Part shown: one piece after another, positions 16,151 to 25,883 of the stretch
How the letters are laid out: each line of letters opens with the position of its first letter
Position numbering within the stretch: the first letter of the stretch is position 1
Source: Paenimyroides baculatum
GTDB lineage: Bacteria > Bacteroidota > Bacteroidia > Flavobacteriales > Flavobacteriaceae
DNA length: 64,000 nt
Reading direction: 5' to 3'
Assembly: GCF_008629655.1 (NCBI RefSeq)
Contig: NZ_VWSG01000004.1
Coordinates: 124,001 to 188,000 of the forward strand
The notes under the pieces: generated by a model
Database searches by the model: none
What the model was told of the DNA's origin: nothing
The model's input: only the letters and a program-made list of their open reading frames with translations
Translations under genes and position numbers: made by a program

Positions 16151-17317
16151 TTAAACAGTTATTCTGTCGTAAAATCTTTTAAGTCGATCTAAACCTTCTA
16201 AAAGTAATACACGCGGACATGCGATGTTCATTCGGAGAAATCCTTCACCCGAAGTTCCATACATGATACCGGCATTAAGCCAAAGCTTTTCTTCTTCGAG
16301 CAATATTTGTGAAAGTTGCGCAGCATTTTGATTTAAAAAACCGAAATCAAGCCACACTAAATACGTAGCATCTAAAGGAATAACTTTTACATGCAGAAGA
16401 TTTTCACTACAAAAATCAATCAGGTATTTATAATTTTCAACTACATAACTTTTAAGATCTTTTACCCAAATAGCACCGTGACTGTACGCAGCAATTAAAG
16501 CATTTACCGCCACAATATTTGGATATAAAGTATCTTGCATATCCAAAGTTTGCTGAACTTTATCAAGCAGTTCCTTATTTTGTGATACAAGATACGAAAT
16601 CGGCAAGGCCGACATATTGAAGGTTTTACATGGAGATCCGCATGAAATGGCATCTATATCATATTGGGAGGAAACTTCAATAAAAGGAGTATGCTTTTTA
16701 GGTTGGAAGACTAAATCAGAATGAATTTCGTCTGAAACCACCATAACGTTGTGTTTTGAACATATCTGGCATATTTTTTCAAGCTCTGCCCTTTCGTAAG
16801 CTCTGCCAATCGGGTTATGCGGATTACTCAACAACAACAATTTTGTTTGTGGATCTGCTATCTTATTTTCCAAATCTTCAAAATCGATACTGTAAATACC
16901 ATCATCATACAAAAGATCGTTCTGTAAAATGTTACATCCGCAATTTTCAAGTGTTGAGAAGAAATGATTGTAAACCGGCGTTTGCAGAATTACATTTTCA
17001 CCCGGTTTTACAAAGGTTCTTATGATGGCAGAAAGCGATGGTAAAACACCTGTAGTTGCCAAAAGCCATTCTTTTTGAATTGTAAAATTATGTTGTTTTA
17101 CCCACCACGAAATTACAGATTCATAAAATGCATCGGGTATCAGACTATATCCGTAAATACCTGTTGATATTGTTTTTTGAAGCGATTCGGTAATTACGCT
17201 TGCGGTTTTAAAATCCATATCGGCAACCCACATTGGCAAAACATCAGGCTCGCATAAATCCCATTTTACCGAATTTGTTCCGCGGCGGTCAATTACTTCA
17301 TCAAAATTATACTGCAT
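16151..17317 (-). CDS. MalY/PatB-family PLP-dependent C-S lyase
   Basis: 388 aa, full length for this aminotransferase class I/II subgroup. Typical features: WDLCEPDVLPMWVADMDF at the N-terminus, the TGVLPSLSAIIRTF loop, LLSNPHNPIGRAY with the PLP-pocket Asn, VVSDEIHSDLVF with the PLP-binding Asp, and the Schiff-base Lys in SPCKTFNMSALP near residue 231. It should split cystathionine or Cys-S conjugates to a thiol, pyruvate and ammonia. The Cys before the active-site Lys replaces the common Ser of SPSKTFN. It is probably cytosolic; no operon partner is seen. Confidence 0.9.
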   Translation of the reverse strand: MQYNFDEVIDRRGTNSVKWDLCEPDVLPMWVADMDFKTASVITESLQKTISTGIYGYSLIPDAFYESVISWWVKQHNFTIQKEWLLATTGVLPSLSAIIRTFVKPGENVILQTPVYNHFFSTLENCGCNILQNDLLYDDGIYSIDFEDLENKIADPQTKLLLLSNPHNPIGRAYERAELEKICQICSKHNVMVVSDEIHSDLVFQPKKHTPFIEVSSQYDIDAISCGSPCKTFNMSALPISYLVSQNKELLDKVQQTLDMQDTLYPNIVAVNALIAAYSHGAIWVKDLKSYVVENYKYLIDFCSENLLHVKVIPLDATYLVWLDFGFLNQNAAQLSQILLEEEKLWLNAGIMYGTSGEGFLRMNIACPRVLLLEGLDRLKRFYDRITV

Positions 17318-17858
17318 AAATTCTCTTTTTAATATTGATTATTCAAATAGATAAATACATATAACTAAAATAACATAAAAGTTAGATAAAAATTGATTAT
17401 ACCAATTCTACATTTATTGAAGCAATAACTCTATAACTTTGCTTACATTTTATCCATCATAAAAAACAACTACCTAATACCCATACAACAAATACTTAAC
17501 ATTTATAAATAGCTGTTTAATTGAACAAATTAAGCCAAAAAATCTTACATAGACACAGTTTACTATATAACCTTGCAGAATTGAAAAACCGTTTCGTACA
17601 GACATTCAATTGTGTGACAGGCAATAAACCTAAGATAAAAGATAGTCGGCTTCATTTTTATCCTTATACCTGATACATATTACAAAATACTACTAGTCAC
17701 CTTCGTCCACAATCATGTTCACCAGCCCATCTGTAAATAGTTGTTAAGTACCTTAATAAATTTTAACCAGGTCATATATATTGTAATTTGTTTTGACACC
17801 TATATACTTGATTTAACCAAATAAAATCTTCTTTAAAATTAGCAACTTGTATATACAT
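17318..17858. other. 541-bp intergenic stretch without a gene
   Basis: A/T-rich spacer between the C-S lyase gene and the dicarboxylate symporter gene (both minus strand). A TAACTTTG box at 17434-17441 on the plus strand fits the TAnnTTTG pattern, but its upstream TTG is only 14 bp away and nothing coding follows. No strong hairpin, repeat or ORF was recognised. Confidence 0.4.
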
Positions 17859-19109
17859 TTATTTATCTATTGATATATTGATTTCTTCATTTGGAACAAA
17901 ATCATTTTCCAGTTTAGAAATCACCAGAACTGCAACTGCATTTCCAATAAAGTTGGTTAATGTTCGGGCTTCGTTCATGAATTTATCAATACTAAAAAGA
18001 AAAATCAGTCCTTCCATAGGGAATTTATGTAAGATGGAAAGTGTTGCAGAAAGTGCAATAAACCCAGATCCCGGAATACCTGAAGCAATTTTTGTTGTAA
18101 ATGTTAACACCAACAGCAGAAATATGATATCGGTAAAAAGCAACGGAATATCATAAAGCTGTGCAATAAAAATAACCGACATTGGTAGAAAAATGGAAGC
18201 TCCCGTTAAATTAAACGAATAGCCAAGTGGTACCACAAAGCCCGTAACCAACTTACCACAGCCCATTTTTTCCAGCTTTGCAACAATTAAGGGGAATGCA
18301 GCACGGGAGGACGAAGTTCCGAAAACAACCAGTATTTCTTCTTTTATACTGATTAAGAATTTCCAAAGGCTCATTTTAAAACGCTTTAAAACAAGTCCGA
18401 AAACGACCACTATAAAAAGTGCCATTGTTATATATGTTGCTGCAACTAGCTTTCCTAAAGGCAGTAGGCTGTTGATACCGAATTTAGAAACGGAATAAGC
18501 CATACCACTAAAAGCAGCAAACGGAATAAGATAAAAAACATACATGAGTATTCTGTAAAGAACTGCTCTGAATTTTTCGATCCGTGGAACCAGTTTATAT
18601 TTTTTTTCAGATACATTCAGCAGCAAACCTATGATTACAGCAACTATTAAAAGCAGCAAGGGTCTGTTTAGAACCAGAAACTGCAACCAGTCATTATTAA
18701 AATTCGATACAGCATAACTACCTGCTTCAGCAATATTCAAATAGTTTTTATCAATTTTTCCCGGTTGCAGTAAAAACCCCATACCAATTGCAGAAAGCAT
18801 AGCCAATGTAGTAACAACTTCAAAATAAACAATTGTTTTAAATCCCAGTCGACCTACCCTGCGAATATTTCCTACATTAGCGATCCCAATTATTATCGTC
18901 AGAAAAATTAAAGGTTGGATCAATGGCTCAATAACATACAAAAACCAGGTTCCAATAAACTCTGTCTTAATGCCTATTTCAGGAAAAAAATGACCTACCA
19001 ATATTCCCAAAGCTATTGCCACAAAAACATAAGTTGCCAGATTTCTGACAAACTTATTCTGTGTAGGAACACCAGAATTTTTCGGACTGAATTTATCTTC
19101 CTTTATCAT
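17859..19109 (-). CDS. Dicarboxylate/amino acid:cation symporter (DAACS family)
   Basis: 416 aa with eight or more hydrophobic helices. DAACS features are visible: the serine-rich hairpin FGTSSSRAAFPLIVAKLEKMGC near residue 270, the GYSFNLTGASIFLPMSVIFIAQ helix near residue 297, and SGIPGSGFIALSATLSILHKFP. The family moves C4-dicarboxylates, Glu or Asp with Na+ or H+ across the inner membrane. It lies downstream of a CitMHS transporter and a DUF2490 protein on the same strand, opposite a LytS/LytTR pair, which suggests a carboxylate-uptake regulon. Confidence 0.85.
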   Translation of the reverse strand: MIKEDKFSPKNSGVPTQNKFVRNLATYVFVAIALGILVGHFFPEIGIKTEFIGTWFLYVIEPLIQPLIFLTIIIGIANVGNIRRVGRLGFKTIVYFEVVTTLAMLSAIGMGFLLQPGKIDKNYLNIAEAGSYAVSNFNNDWLQFLVLNRPLLLLIVAVIIGLLLNVSEKKYKLVPRIEKFRAVLYRILMYVFYLIPFAAFSGMAYSVSKFGINSLLPLGKLVAATYITMALFIVVVFGLVLKRFKMSLWKFLISIKEEILVVFGTSSSRAAFPLIVAKLEKMGCGKLVTGFVVPLGYSFNLTGASIFLPMSVIFIAQLYDIPLLFTDIIFLLLVLTFTTKIASGIPGSGFIALSATLSILHKFPMEGLIFLFSIDKFMNEARTLTNFIGNAVAVLVISKLENDFVPNEEINISIDK

Positions 19110-19155
19110 TATTCAAGAATATATTCTGCAACATATATATTCACAAATATACTAT

Positions 19156-20448
19156 CTAAAAGCCAATTAAACCGATAATGATAGCGGTTATTAGCATTGC
19201 CAGCGATGATCCCAATGCCCATTTCATTGTGAACTTTAAATGATCGGAAAACTCGACACCTGCCAAACCTACCAACAGATATGTTGACGGTACCAACGGA
19301 CTTAAAAGATGCACACCCTGACCTATTAACGAGGCTGCACCTATTTCTAGTTTTGAACTTCCCAGATGTAATCCTGTTTCGGTAATTAAAGGTAATATTC
19401 CAAAATAATAGGCATCGTTACTCAAGAAAAAAGTTAAGGGTGCACTTGTAACAGCTGTAATTACCGGAAAAAAGGTGCCCCATGTATCGGGAATCACAGA
19501 AATCATAGAAGCAGCCATGGCATCCATCATTTTTGTTCCCGTTAAGATTCCTGTGAAAACACCAGCTGCAAAAATCATGGAAGCAACCGAAAGTGCATTA
19601 CCAGCGTGCAGTTTCAGTACCTTCTGCTGATCATCCATTTTAGGATAATTGATAATTAATGCCAGACAGAAACCTATCATAAACGAAACGGCCAAGGGCA
19701 GTATATTCAGCATCATTGAAACCAACAAACTAATCGTCAACGCCAGATTAAACCAAATTAACCCTGGTCTTTTTAACTGACGTTGCGTATTCAATGTCTC
19801 GATACTCTCAAAATATTGAGGAGAAACAGCCAGTTTGCTTATTTTTCTTTTCTCTTTTAATCCCAACCAGAATGCCGCAAAAAGCACCCATATAATTCCG
19901 CCCAACATAACCGGGATCATTGGAACAAATAGTTCCGAAGCATCCATTTTCAAGGTAGTCATTGCACGGGCAGTGGGTCCGCCCCACGGCAGAATGTTCA
20001 TAATACCGCCGCCCAACATAATAATTGCAGAAAGTACCAAAGGGCTCATACCTACTTTTTTGTATAAGGGCAGCATTGCCGCAACTACAATCATATAAGT
20101 TGTTGCACCATCACCGTCTAAAGAAACCAAAATAGTCAGAATAGCGGTTCCCATGGCAATTCGAACAGGATCTCCCTTTACTATTTTTAAAATTAAATTT
20201 ACCAGAGGATCGAACAAACCAGCATCGATCATTACACTGAAGAACAAAATTCCGAAGATAAGCATGATACCTGTAGGTGCGATATTTTTTACTCCGTCCA
20301 TTATAATTGATCCCAAATCGGAAGCAAATCCGCCAAAAATCGCAAATAAAATAGGAATAAGGATAAGTGCCGTTAAGGGAAACAAACGTTTTGTCATGAT
20401 AAGATACATGAAAACGATAATCATTGCAAAGCCTAAAAATGTAAGCAT
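19156..20448 (-). CDS. CitMHS-family citrate:cation transporter
   Basis: 430 aa, polytopic. The beginning MLTFLGFAMIIVFMYLIMTK and the segments DGDGATTYMIVVAAMLPLYKKVG, GGPTARAMTTLKMDASELFVPMIPV and SPLVPSTYLLVGLAGVEFSDH are characteristic of the CitMHS (Mg2+/Ca2+-citrate) family. It should import citrate in complex with a divalent metal. The gene is 46 bp upstream of the DAACS gene and 19 bp downstream of the DUF2490 gene, so all three are likely one transcript. Confidence 0.88.
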   Translation of the reverse strand: MLTFLGFAMIIVFMYLIMTKRLFPLTALILIPILFAIFGGFASDLGSIIMDGVKNIAPTGIMLIFGILFFSVMIDAGLFDPLVNLILKIVKGDPVRIAMGTAILTILVSLDGDGATTYMIVVAAMLPLYKKVGMSPLVLSAIIMLGGGIMNILPWGGPTARAMTTLKMDASELFVPMIPVMLGGIIWVLFAAFWLGLKEKRKISKLAVSPQYFESIETLNTQRQLKRPGLIWFNLALTISLLVSMMLNILPLAVSFMIGFCLALIINYPKMDDQQKVLKLHAGNALSVASMIFAAGVFTGILTGTKMMDAMAASMISVIPDTWGTFFPVITAVTSAPLTFFLSNDAYYFGILPLITETGLHLGSSKLEIGAASLIGQGVHLLSPLVPSTYLLVGLAGVEFSDHLKFTMKWALGSSLAMLITAIIIGLIGF

Positions 20449-20467
20449 AAGATTTATTTTTTAATTA

Positions 20468-21154
20468 TTAATCGTTGTTTTTAGAAAAATCGAAGTTGTT
20501 TTTGAACGATACCACCGTATAATTTGCCGTATCGTCTGCCCCAACCTGATTGATAAACCCAAGTTCCAATGAACTGTTCTTTCCCAAATTGATTCCTAAG
20601 CCGGCAGTAATTCTATTACTGTCAAACTGCTCGTCTTTAACCACATTCATTCTAATTTCATTTTTAAAAATTCCGTACAAAACTTCTGTTCCATCATTTT
20701 TATACAATGGAAACTTCAAAGAAATAAGGTAGCGCAACCTTAAAATAAAATCGTCGGGATTTGTTAAAAAGCGTTCTTCTGCCCTATAACGGTGCATTAC
20801 ACTTACGTTTCCCATCTTGTTTCTTATGGTAAGCTGCTGGTACGGGCGGTTTTCGTATCTGATTTTCTTTTCCATTACGTCTGTATAAGGTTCCAAAATA
20901 AGAAACATGTAACCCGCAGCCGGAGAAATTCCGTTTTTAAAGTTTCGTTCCAGATAACCAGAAACCAAAAACAGGCGCCCGTCTTTAACCACATCGTACG
21001 AACGATACTGAGATAATGCGGTGGCACTCCATTTTTCGTTTAATTTTGCAGAAACCGTATACTGATACCAACTGTTTAAATTATCGGTCTGTGAAAATGC
21101 GGAAGATGTAAACAGTGATAAAAAAAATGCTTGAAATGTTATTCGTAAGTTCAC
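20468..21154 (-). CDS. DUF2490 outer-membrane-like protein
   Basis: 228 aa with a Sec signal (MNLRITFQAFFLSLFTSSAFSQ). The remainder consists of alternating hydrophobic strands such as WYQYTVSAKLNEKWSATALSQYRSYD and RITAGLGINLGKNSSLELGFINQ, ending in Phe-Asp-Phe-Ser, typical of a small outer-membrane beta-barrel of the DUF2490 family. Position at the head of the citrate/dicarboxylate transporter operon suggests it is an outer-membrane component or porin for the same substrates; this is inference. Confidence 0.8.
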   Translation of the reverse strand: MNLRITFQAFFLSLFTSSAFSQTDNLNSWYQYTVSAKLNEKWSATALSQYRSYDVVKDGRLFLVSGYLERNFKNGISPAAGYMFLILEPYTDVMEKKIRYENRPYQQLTIRNKMGNVSVMHRYRAEERFLTNPDDFILRLRYLISLKFPLYKNDGTEVLYGIFKNEIRMNVVKDEQFDSNRITAGLGINLGKNSSLELGFINQVGADDTANYTVVSFKNNFDFSKNND

Positions 21155-21340
21155 TTTGAGGAATTGATTTTAATTTTTAACTGACAGCTAAAATATGAGA
21201 ATCATACAAAAAGCTGTTTAATACTCAGCGAACTGCAAGAAAAATCAGTAAACGACACAAAACAAATGATTTTACACTGCGAAAAAGTTATTTTTTAATG
21301 ATAAAAATTACAGTATACTTAATTTAAGTTTATATAAAAT

Positions 21341-22444
21341 ATGCTATTGATAATAAACATACTGTTTCTGCTAATTGCGTTAAGGCTTCTTTTCCAGAAG
21401 AAAATATTAAACGGATTAATGAACAGAAAATGGACTAATCTTGTTAATATACAGCATGTTATTTTCTGCATTGTTTATATTTCCGCAATTTCTTACATAG
21501 AAATAAGTACTCAGCAAACATTGCTTTACGGTATTTTAAACATTGTTTTTATAGTTTCTATAAACGCCGTTCTTTATTACGTATGTTATTCTAGACTGGT
21601 ACCCGCATTTTATGAAACCAACAAGTATTCCGAGTATATTTTATATGCTTTACTTCTTTTCATTTTTTCTGTATTGCTTAGAATTTTGATTGATCCGCTG
21701 ATATCGGCAGAAACATCTGTAAACCCTGCAGACGGACTTTCGCTTATAAACATTTATGCATCGCAGAGTATTGTGTTGTTGGTTGCCAGTTTTTTAGGAA
21801 TATCAAAACATAAATTTTTAATTGAAAGTGACTATAAAAATTTGGAATTTGAAAAAACAGAAACTGATCTAACCCTTATAAAATCAAGAATAAACCCACA
21901 TTTCCTACTAAATACGCTAAATAATATTTATGCTGGAAGTTATAGGGAAAACAGTGCATCGGCAGATGCAATCTTGAACTTGAGTCAGCTGCTGCAATAT
22001 GTTATTTACGAAACAGGAAAAAAAAGAATTTCTCTGAGTAAAGAATTTGAGATGATTACCGCACTTGCAGGACTGTACCAGCTTAAATTTAAAGACAAAC
22101 TGCAGATAAAATTTCACTGGCAGTCTGACGAATTTCTGGATCAGTTTGAAATTCCCCCTTCCATTTATTTTACACTTTTTGAAAATGCCCTGAAACATTC
22201 TGAAATTGGCACAGAAAAGGATTCGTTTATAGATGTTTCGTTCGAAATTATTGATAATGAGATGGTTTTCAGCGTAACTAATTCTGTTTCAACAAAAAAT
22301 AAAACCGGAAACGAATACGGTTATAAAGGAATGGGTATGAAAGATTTAGAGAAAGTTCTGATAATAGAGTTTCCAAAAAAACATGTTTTAACGCAAAAAG
22401 AACTAAATAAAACGTATTTTTCAGTTTTAAAAATCAAAATATGA
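21341..22444 (+). CDS. LytS/YehU-type sensor histidine kinase
   Basis: 367 aa. The first 165 residues contain about five TM helices. The His_kinase motif INPHFLLNTLNNIYAG (phospho-acceptor His near residue 187) and the Asn box PSIYFTLFENALKHS follow, with a short Gly-rich GYKGMGMKDLE segment. It shares a 4-bp ATGA overlap with the LytTR regulator gene, so they form one two-component unit. It reads divergently from the DUF2490-CitMHS-DAACS operon across 186 bp, so control of carboxylate uptake is a reasonable guess. Confidence 0.9.
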   Translation: MLLIINILFLLIALRLLFQKKILNGLMNRKWTNLVNIQHVIFCIVYISAISYIEISTQQTLLYGILNIVFIVSINAVLYYVCYSRLVPAFYETNKYSEYILYALLLFIFSVLLRILIDPLISAETSVNPADGLSLINIYASQSIVLLVASFLGISKHKFLIESDYKNLEFEKTETDLTLIKSRINPHFLLNTLNNIYAGSYRENSASADAILNLSQLLQYVIYETGKKRISLSKEFEMITALAGLYQLKFKDKLQIKFHWQSDEFLDQFEIPPSIYFTLFENALKHSEIGTEKDSFIDVSFEIIDNEMVFSVTNSVSTKNKTGNEYGYKGMGMKDLEKVLIIEFPKKHVLTQKELNKTYFSVLKIKI

Positions 22445-23127
22445 TTTCACTGAAAGCAGTTGGTGTTGATGATGAGCATCCGGCTTTGGAACTGATAAAG
22501 AATTACTGCGAGAAAGCATCGGATATTGAACTGATTTCTACTTTTAATGATCCGGAAAAGGCAATAGAATTCATTAACCAGAACGATGTCGATTTACTGA
22601 TATTAGATATCAACATGCCAAACATCAACGGATTGGAGCTGCTTCAAAAAGTACAGAAAAACATTCTGTGTATTTTTATTACAGCTGAACCCGAACACGC
22701 TGCAAAGGCCTACGAATTAGATGTTATTGATTATCTGATAAAGCCAATAAGCTACACCCGTTTTGAAAAGGCCATAAAAAAAGCAAAAGAATATGCACTT
22801 TTTAAACAGTCTAAAAACGAGGTTGAAGACTATATCATGTTCAAATCTGACTACATTATCAACAAGGTAAGTCTTGACGATATTTTATGGATTGAGGGTT
22901 TTGGCGAGTATATTAAGATTGTTTCACAATTTAAAACCTACATACTTTTACAGCGTTTAAGCAAATTTGAAGAGGACTACCAATATCTTGGATTTGTTAG
23001 GATTCACAAGTCATATCTTGTTTTAAAAAATCATATTGAAAGTTATAACTCACGTAGCGTTATTTTAAAAAATGGAAAAGAACTCCCTATCGGCAGAACC
23101 TACAAAGACAATTTAAAGCTGATTTAG
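22441..23127 (+). CDS. LytTR-family response regulator
   Basis: 228 aa. The receiver domain (1-118) has the acidic pair in GVDDEHPAL, the phospho-acceptor Asp in LLILDINMPNINGLELL, and the conserved Lys in LIKPISYTRF. The LytTR DNA-binding domain (130-228) shows DYIINKVSLDDILWIEGFGEYIKI and FVRIHKSYLV plus the ending LPIGRTYKDNL. Overlaps the kinase gene by 4 bp. Typical LytTR targets are direct repeats near promoters; the divergent DUF2490 promoter region is a candidate. Confidence 0.92.
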   Translation: MISLKAVGVDDEHPALELIKNYCEKASDIELISTFNDPEKAIEFINQNDVDLLILDINMPNINGLELLQKVQKNILCIFITAEPEHAAKAYELDVIDYLIKPISYTRFEKAIKKAKEYALFKQSKNEVEDYIMFKSDYIINKVSLDDILWIEGFGEYIKIVSQFKTYILLQRLSKFEEDYQYLGFVRIHKSYLVLKNHIESYNSRSVILKNGKELPIGRTYKDNLKLI

Positions 23128-23178
23128 AACAACTATATATCTATAAACATTTATTAATACAATTTAACAACTATAGAA

Positions 23179-23508
23179 ATGGCAGCAATTGATTTTAAAC
23201 AGATTATAGAGCGTTCAAAAAAGATACGCGAAAGCTATCACGAATTAGAAAGACAGTATCACGGAAGTGAATGGACTGTTGAAGAAGATGCTTTGGCTTT
23301 TTTAACAGATGCTGGTTTGGTTGGCAGACATACTATGTCACAACAAGAACGTTGGCCTGCTGCTAATTCAGAAACAGCGCTTGAACATAAGTTGGGAGAA
23401 TGTATATGGTGGCTTACTGTTTTGGCTAACCGAATGAACATTGATATTGAAGAAGCGACAGAAAAGTTCCTTACCAAAACTGAAAAACTGGTAGGTAATA
23501 CAAAATAA
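23179..23508 (+). CDS. MazG-like protein
   Basis: 109 aa, all-alpha. Residues 55-105 (MSQQERWPAANSETALEHKLGECIWWLTVLANRMNIDIEEATEKFLTK) have the helical acidic arrangement E...ExxxxLGEC of MazG-type nucleotide pyrophosphohydrolases, including a plausible metal-binding Glu pair. The enzyme would hydrolyse an NTP or related nucleotide. It lies 51 bp after the LytTR gene but no functional tie is evident. Confidence 0.65.
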   Translation: MAAIDFKQIIERSKKIRESYHELERQYHGSEWTVEEDALAFLTDAGLVGRHTMSQQERWPAANSETALEHKLGECIWWLTVLANRMNIDIEEATEKFLTKTEKLVGNTK

Positions 23509-23512
23509 CAAA

Positions 23513-23614
23513 ATGGATATAATAGAATTTATACAAGACTGGATTGATGGAAGCAATACTTACGACACAGAAAATTATCTGCAAATAAAGTATAAAATTT
23601 TAATATTATTATAG
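23513..23614 (+). CDS. Possible 33-residue small protein
   Basis: Immediately after the MazG-like gene an ATG opens a 33-codon frame (MDIIEFIQDWIDGSNTYDTE...) ending in a hydrophobic tail. It starts 4 bp after the MazG stop, which would allow coupling. It may be a remnant of a longer gene. No similarity recognised; weak call. Confidence 0.2.
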   Translation: MDIIEFIQDWIDGSNTYDTENYLQIKYKILILL

Positions 23615-23783
23615 TTTTTTTATGCTGACAAAACATATGATTATAAATGTTTAATAACTTTATCTAAAATCATTTCCAACCTTTTTATATTTATTTTCGT
23701 CTATACTTAAAACAGGTACTACTTAAAAACTAATTCCTCAATGAAAATCAATACAGATTATTACCAACCAAATCCCTAAAGAA

Positions 23784-24806
23784 ATGAAAAACTTAAAAAC
23801 AGTTATTGCCCTATTTCTGCTATCTCAAACAATTTGTACAGCACAAACACAGTTTAAAAATTGTGCAGATAACACGCTGCTGCAAAACGTCATTGTAAAC
23901 AATGCTGCTACGAAAGAATGGATCGGAAATACCGATGAACAAGGTATATTGACTATTCCTGATGATGTTTCCGAAATTGAAGCATCGCACCCTACCTTCG
24001 GACTTATTACTATGGCAAACACAAAAGGAACAATCTGTACAGATGAATCGGGCGATGTGTTGGCAGAACTTGTAATTGATACGGGAGCTAGTGTTACCAA
24101 GGCACTTTTAGAAGTTTTAGATCATTCTTTTGACACCTATAAAAAAGCAAATAAGGGCAAAAAGCACTATCAGATAGATTTTAAACTAACTGAACAGAAA
24201 CAACCTTTGGAAACATTTGCCGGCATATTAGTATTGGGGAATGTTTTCAACAGTTCTTTTAACAATTACACCATTAAATGGACCGAAGCCGTTAAAGACA
24301 ATAAATCGTTCAACAAATTACCAAGGTATCAGTACATTGCGCACGTTAGTGAGATCTTTTTTGCAGAAAAGAAGAACTTCGATAAGTTAAAAAAACAGAT
24401 ACAGAGCAGTACTGTACAACATATTGGTGATCAATATTATATATCTGAAAAAGGAAGCAACGAATTTATTACCATTGATGCAGACCCTAAAACAAAATTG
24501 GTAACTGCTTATGTAAACACGCAGCTTTTAACCGACAAAAAGCAATATGCGTTTGAAAAGAACGACCGCCAAACAATGGGAAAAGTAGCCATGAACTTTA
24601 AAACTATTGCCGACGATTATTTTGTTGATGATTTATCTGTTGAAGCTAAATACCTGATTGATCAGAAAAATTACGAAACCGAAAGTTTCATTAAACAGAA
24701 AAAGATGACAAAAGACGAAGAGAAAAAGTTGGAAGGAAAAGGTGTTGTTGGTTTTGCAATGGATTACGTAAAACAGTTGGATGCGTATCTTAATTCGCTG
24801 AAATAG
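23784..24806 (+). CDS. Secreted protein with carboxypeptidase-like regulatory start, unknown function
   Basis: 340 aa with a signal peptide (MKNLKTVIALFLLSQTICTAQ). The following 70 residues (FKNCADNTLLQNVIVNNAATKEWIGNTDEQGILTIPDDVSEIEASHPTFG) have the shape of a CarboxypepD_reg-like beta domain found in many Bacteroidota exported proteins. The rest, Lys-rich and helical toward the end, is not recognised. It lacks a T9SS sorting tail, so it is probably periplasmic. Single gene, ended by a strong bidirectional terminator. Confidence 0.6.
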   Translation: MKNLKTVIALFLLSQTICTAQTQFKNCADNTLLQNVIVNNAATKEWIGNTDEQGILTIPDDVSEIEASHPTFGLITMANTKGTICTDESGDVLAELVIDTGASVTKALLEVLDHSFDTYKKANKGKKHYQIDFKLTEQKQPLETFAGILVLGNVFNSSFNNYTIKWTEAVKDNKSFNKLPRYQYIAHVSEIFFAEKKNFDKLKKQIQSSTVQHIGDQYYISEKGSNEFITIDADPKTKLVTAYVNTQLLTDKKQYAFEKNDRQTMGKVAMNFKTIADDYFVDDLSVEAKYLIDQKNYETESFIKQKKMTKDEEKKLEGKGVVGFAMDYVKQLDAYLNSLK

Positions 24807-24833
24807 GCCGTTACAAATCATTATATAAAAAAT

Positions 24834-24870
24834 AAAAAGCAGATAAGAAAAATTCTCTTATCTGCTTTTT
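24834..24870. terminator. Bidirectional intrinsic terminator
   Basis: Perfect 15-bp stem AAAAAGCAGATAAGA / TCTTATCTGCTTTTT, 7-nt loop, between two convergent genes. Confidence 0.9.
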
Positions 24871-24872
24871 AT

Positions 24873-25505
24873 TTAGAATTCCATTACAAATTCTTCTTTG
24901 GGAATACGTACTTTTTTCATTGATCCCACCCAATCTTTTTCCTGATCGGCGTAACCAACATACATTAGTGAAACACTTTTTAATCCGTGTTTTTTAAGAT
25001 CCAATACCTCATCAACCCATTCATTATTAAAGCCTTCCACAGGAGTGGTATCGATCTTTAATTCGGCTGCCTGAGCCAATGCCAATCCCAAGGCAATATA
25101 GGTTTGGCGTGCAGTATGTGCAAAATTCAGTTCGGCAGGTTGCGGCAGATAGATCGATTTCAATTTATCGGTATAACTTACAAATCGTCCTTTAGGCAAA
25201 CCGCGTTCTTCTGTTGTAAAATCGTACACTTTATCAATACGTTCTTCGGTGTATCGATCCCAAGCTGCGAAAATAATCACATGTGAAGCATCGCGCATAC
25301 ATTCGGGATTCAATGCACCTTTTGAAAGTTTTTCTTTGATTTCGGCATCGCGAACTACGATTACTTTAAAGGGTTGTAATCCTGAAGATGTCGGGGCTAA
25401 ACGAGCAGCCTCTACAATTTGTGCGATGTGTTCTTCGCTTACTTTTTTTGATGGATCATACGCTTTAACGGCATGTCTCCAGTTTAAATTATCTATTAAC
25501 GACAT
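24873..25505 (-). CDS. Nitroreductase-family NAD(P)H-dependent oxidoreductase
   Basis: 210 aa, NfsB-like size. The FMN-binding start NLNWRHAVKAYDPSKKVSEE, the block LAPTSSGLQPFKVIVVRD, and HTARQTYIALGLALAQAAELKIDTTPVEGFN match the nitroreductase family, which uses FMN to reduce nitro, quinone or flavin substrates. Last gene of the ohrR-ohr-DUF1304 run (4-bp gap), so probably part of an oxidative or electrophile stress operon. Confidence 0.88.
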   Translation of the reverse strand: MSLIDNLNWRHAVKAYDPSKKVSEEHIAQIVEAARLAPTSSGLQPFKVIVVRDAEIKEKLSKGALNPECMRDASHVIIFAAWDRYTEERIDKVYDFTTEERGLPKGRFVSYTDKLKSIYLPQPAELNFAHTARQTYIALGLALAQAAELKIDTTPVEGFNNEWVDEVLDLKKHGLKSVSLMYVGYADQEKDWVGSMKKVRIPKEEFVMEF

Positions 25506-25509
25506 TTTT

Positions 25510-25878
25510 TTATTTTGAAATTAGTACTAATAATATTGCTATGAGGGCAGGAAGTGCCTGTACATAGAATATTTTTTTTGAAGCAGTCAACGCTCCGAAA
25601 ATACCGGCAACCGCAACACAGCCCAGAAAAAACAACCTGATGTTACTGCTCCATTCTGCATTTTCTATGAAGAATGACCAAATAAGACCTGCGGCAAGAA
25701 AACCGTTGTAAAGTCCTTGATTTGCTGCCAGACCTTTTGTAGGTTTGAAAAGTTCATGAGGTAACGATTTTCCGAATGTTTTTTTACCTGCTGTTTCCCA
25801 TGCGAACATTTCCATCCAAAGAATGTAAAGATGTTCAAGTGCCACAAGTGCGGTGAATATTGCTGCTACCGTTTGCAT
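25510..25878 (-). CDS. DUF1304 membrane protein
   Basis: 122 aa with four TM helices. The start LVALEHLYILWMEMFAW, the motif LFKPTKGLAANQGLYNGFLAAGLIW, and the end KIFYVQALPALIAILLVLIS are the DUF1304 signature. Function unknown. It sits 5 bp after ohr and 4 bp before the nitroreductase gene on the same strand. Confidence 0.88.
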   Translation of the reverse strand: MQTVAAIFTALVALEHLYILWMEMFAWETAGKKTFGKSLPHELFKPTKGLAANQGLYNGFLAAGLIWSFFIENAEWSSNIRLFFLGCVAVAGIFGALTASKKIFYVQALPALIAILLVLISK

Positions 25879-25883
25879 AAATT

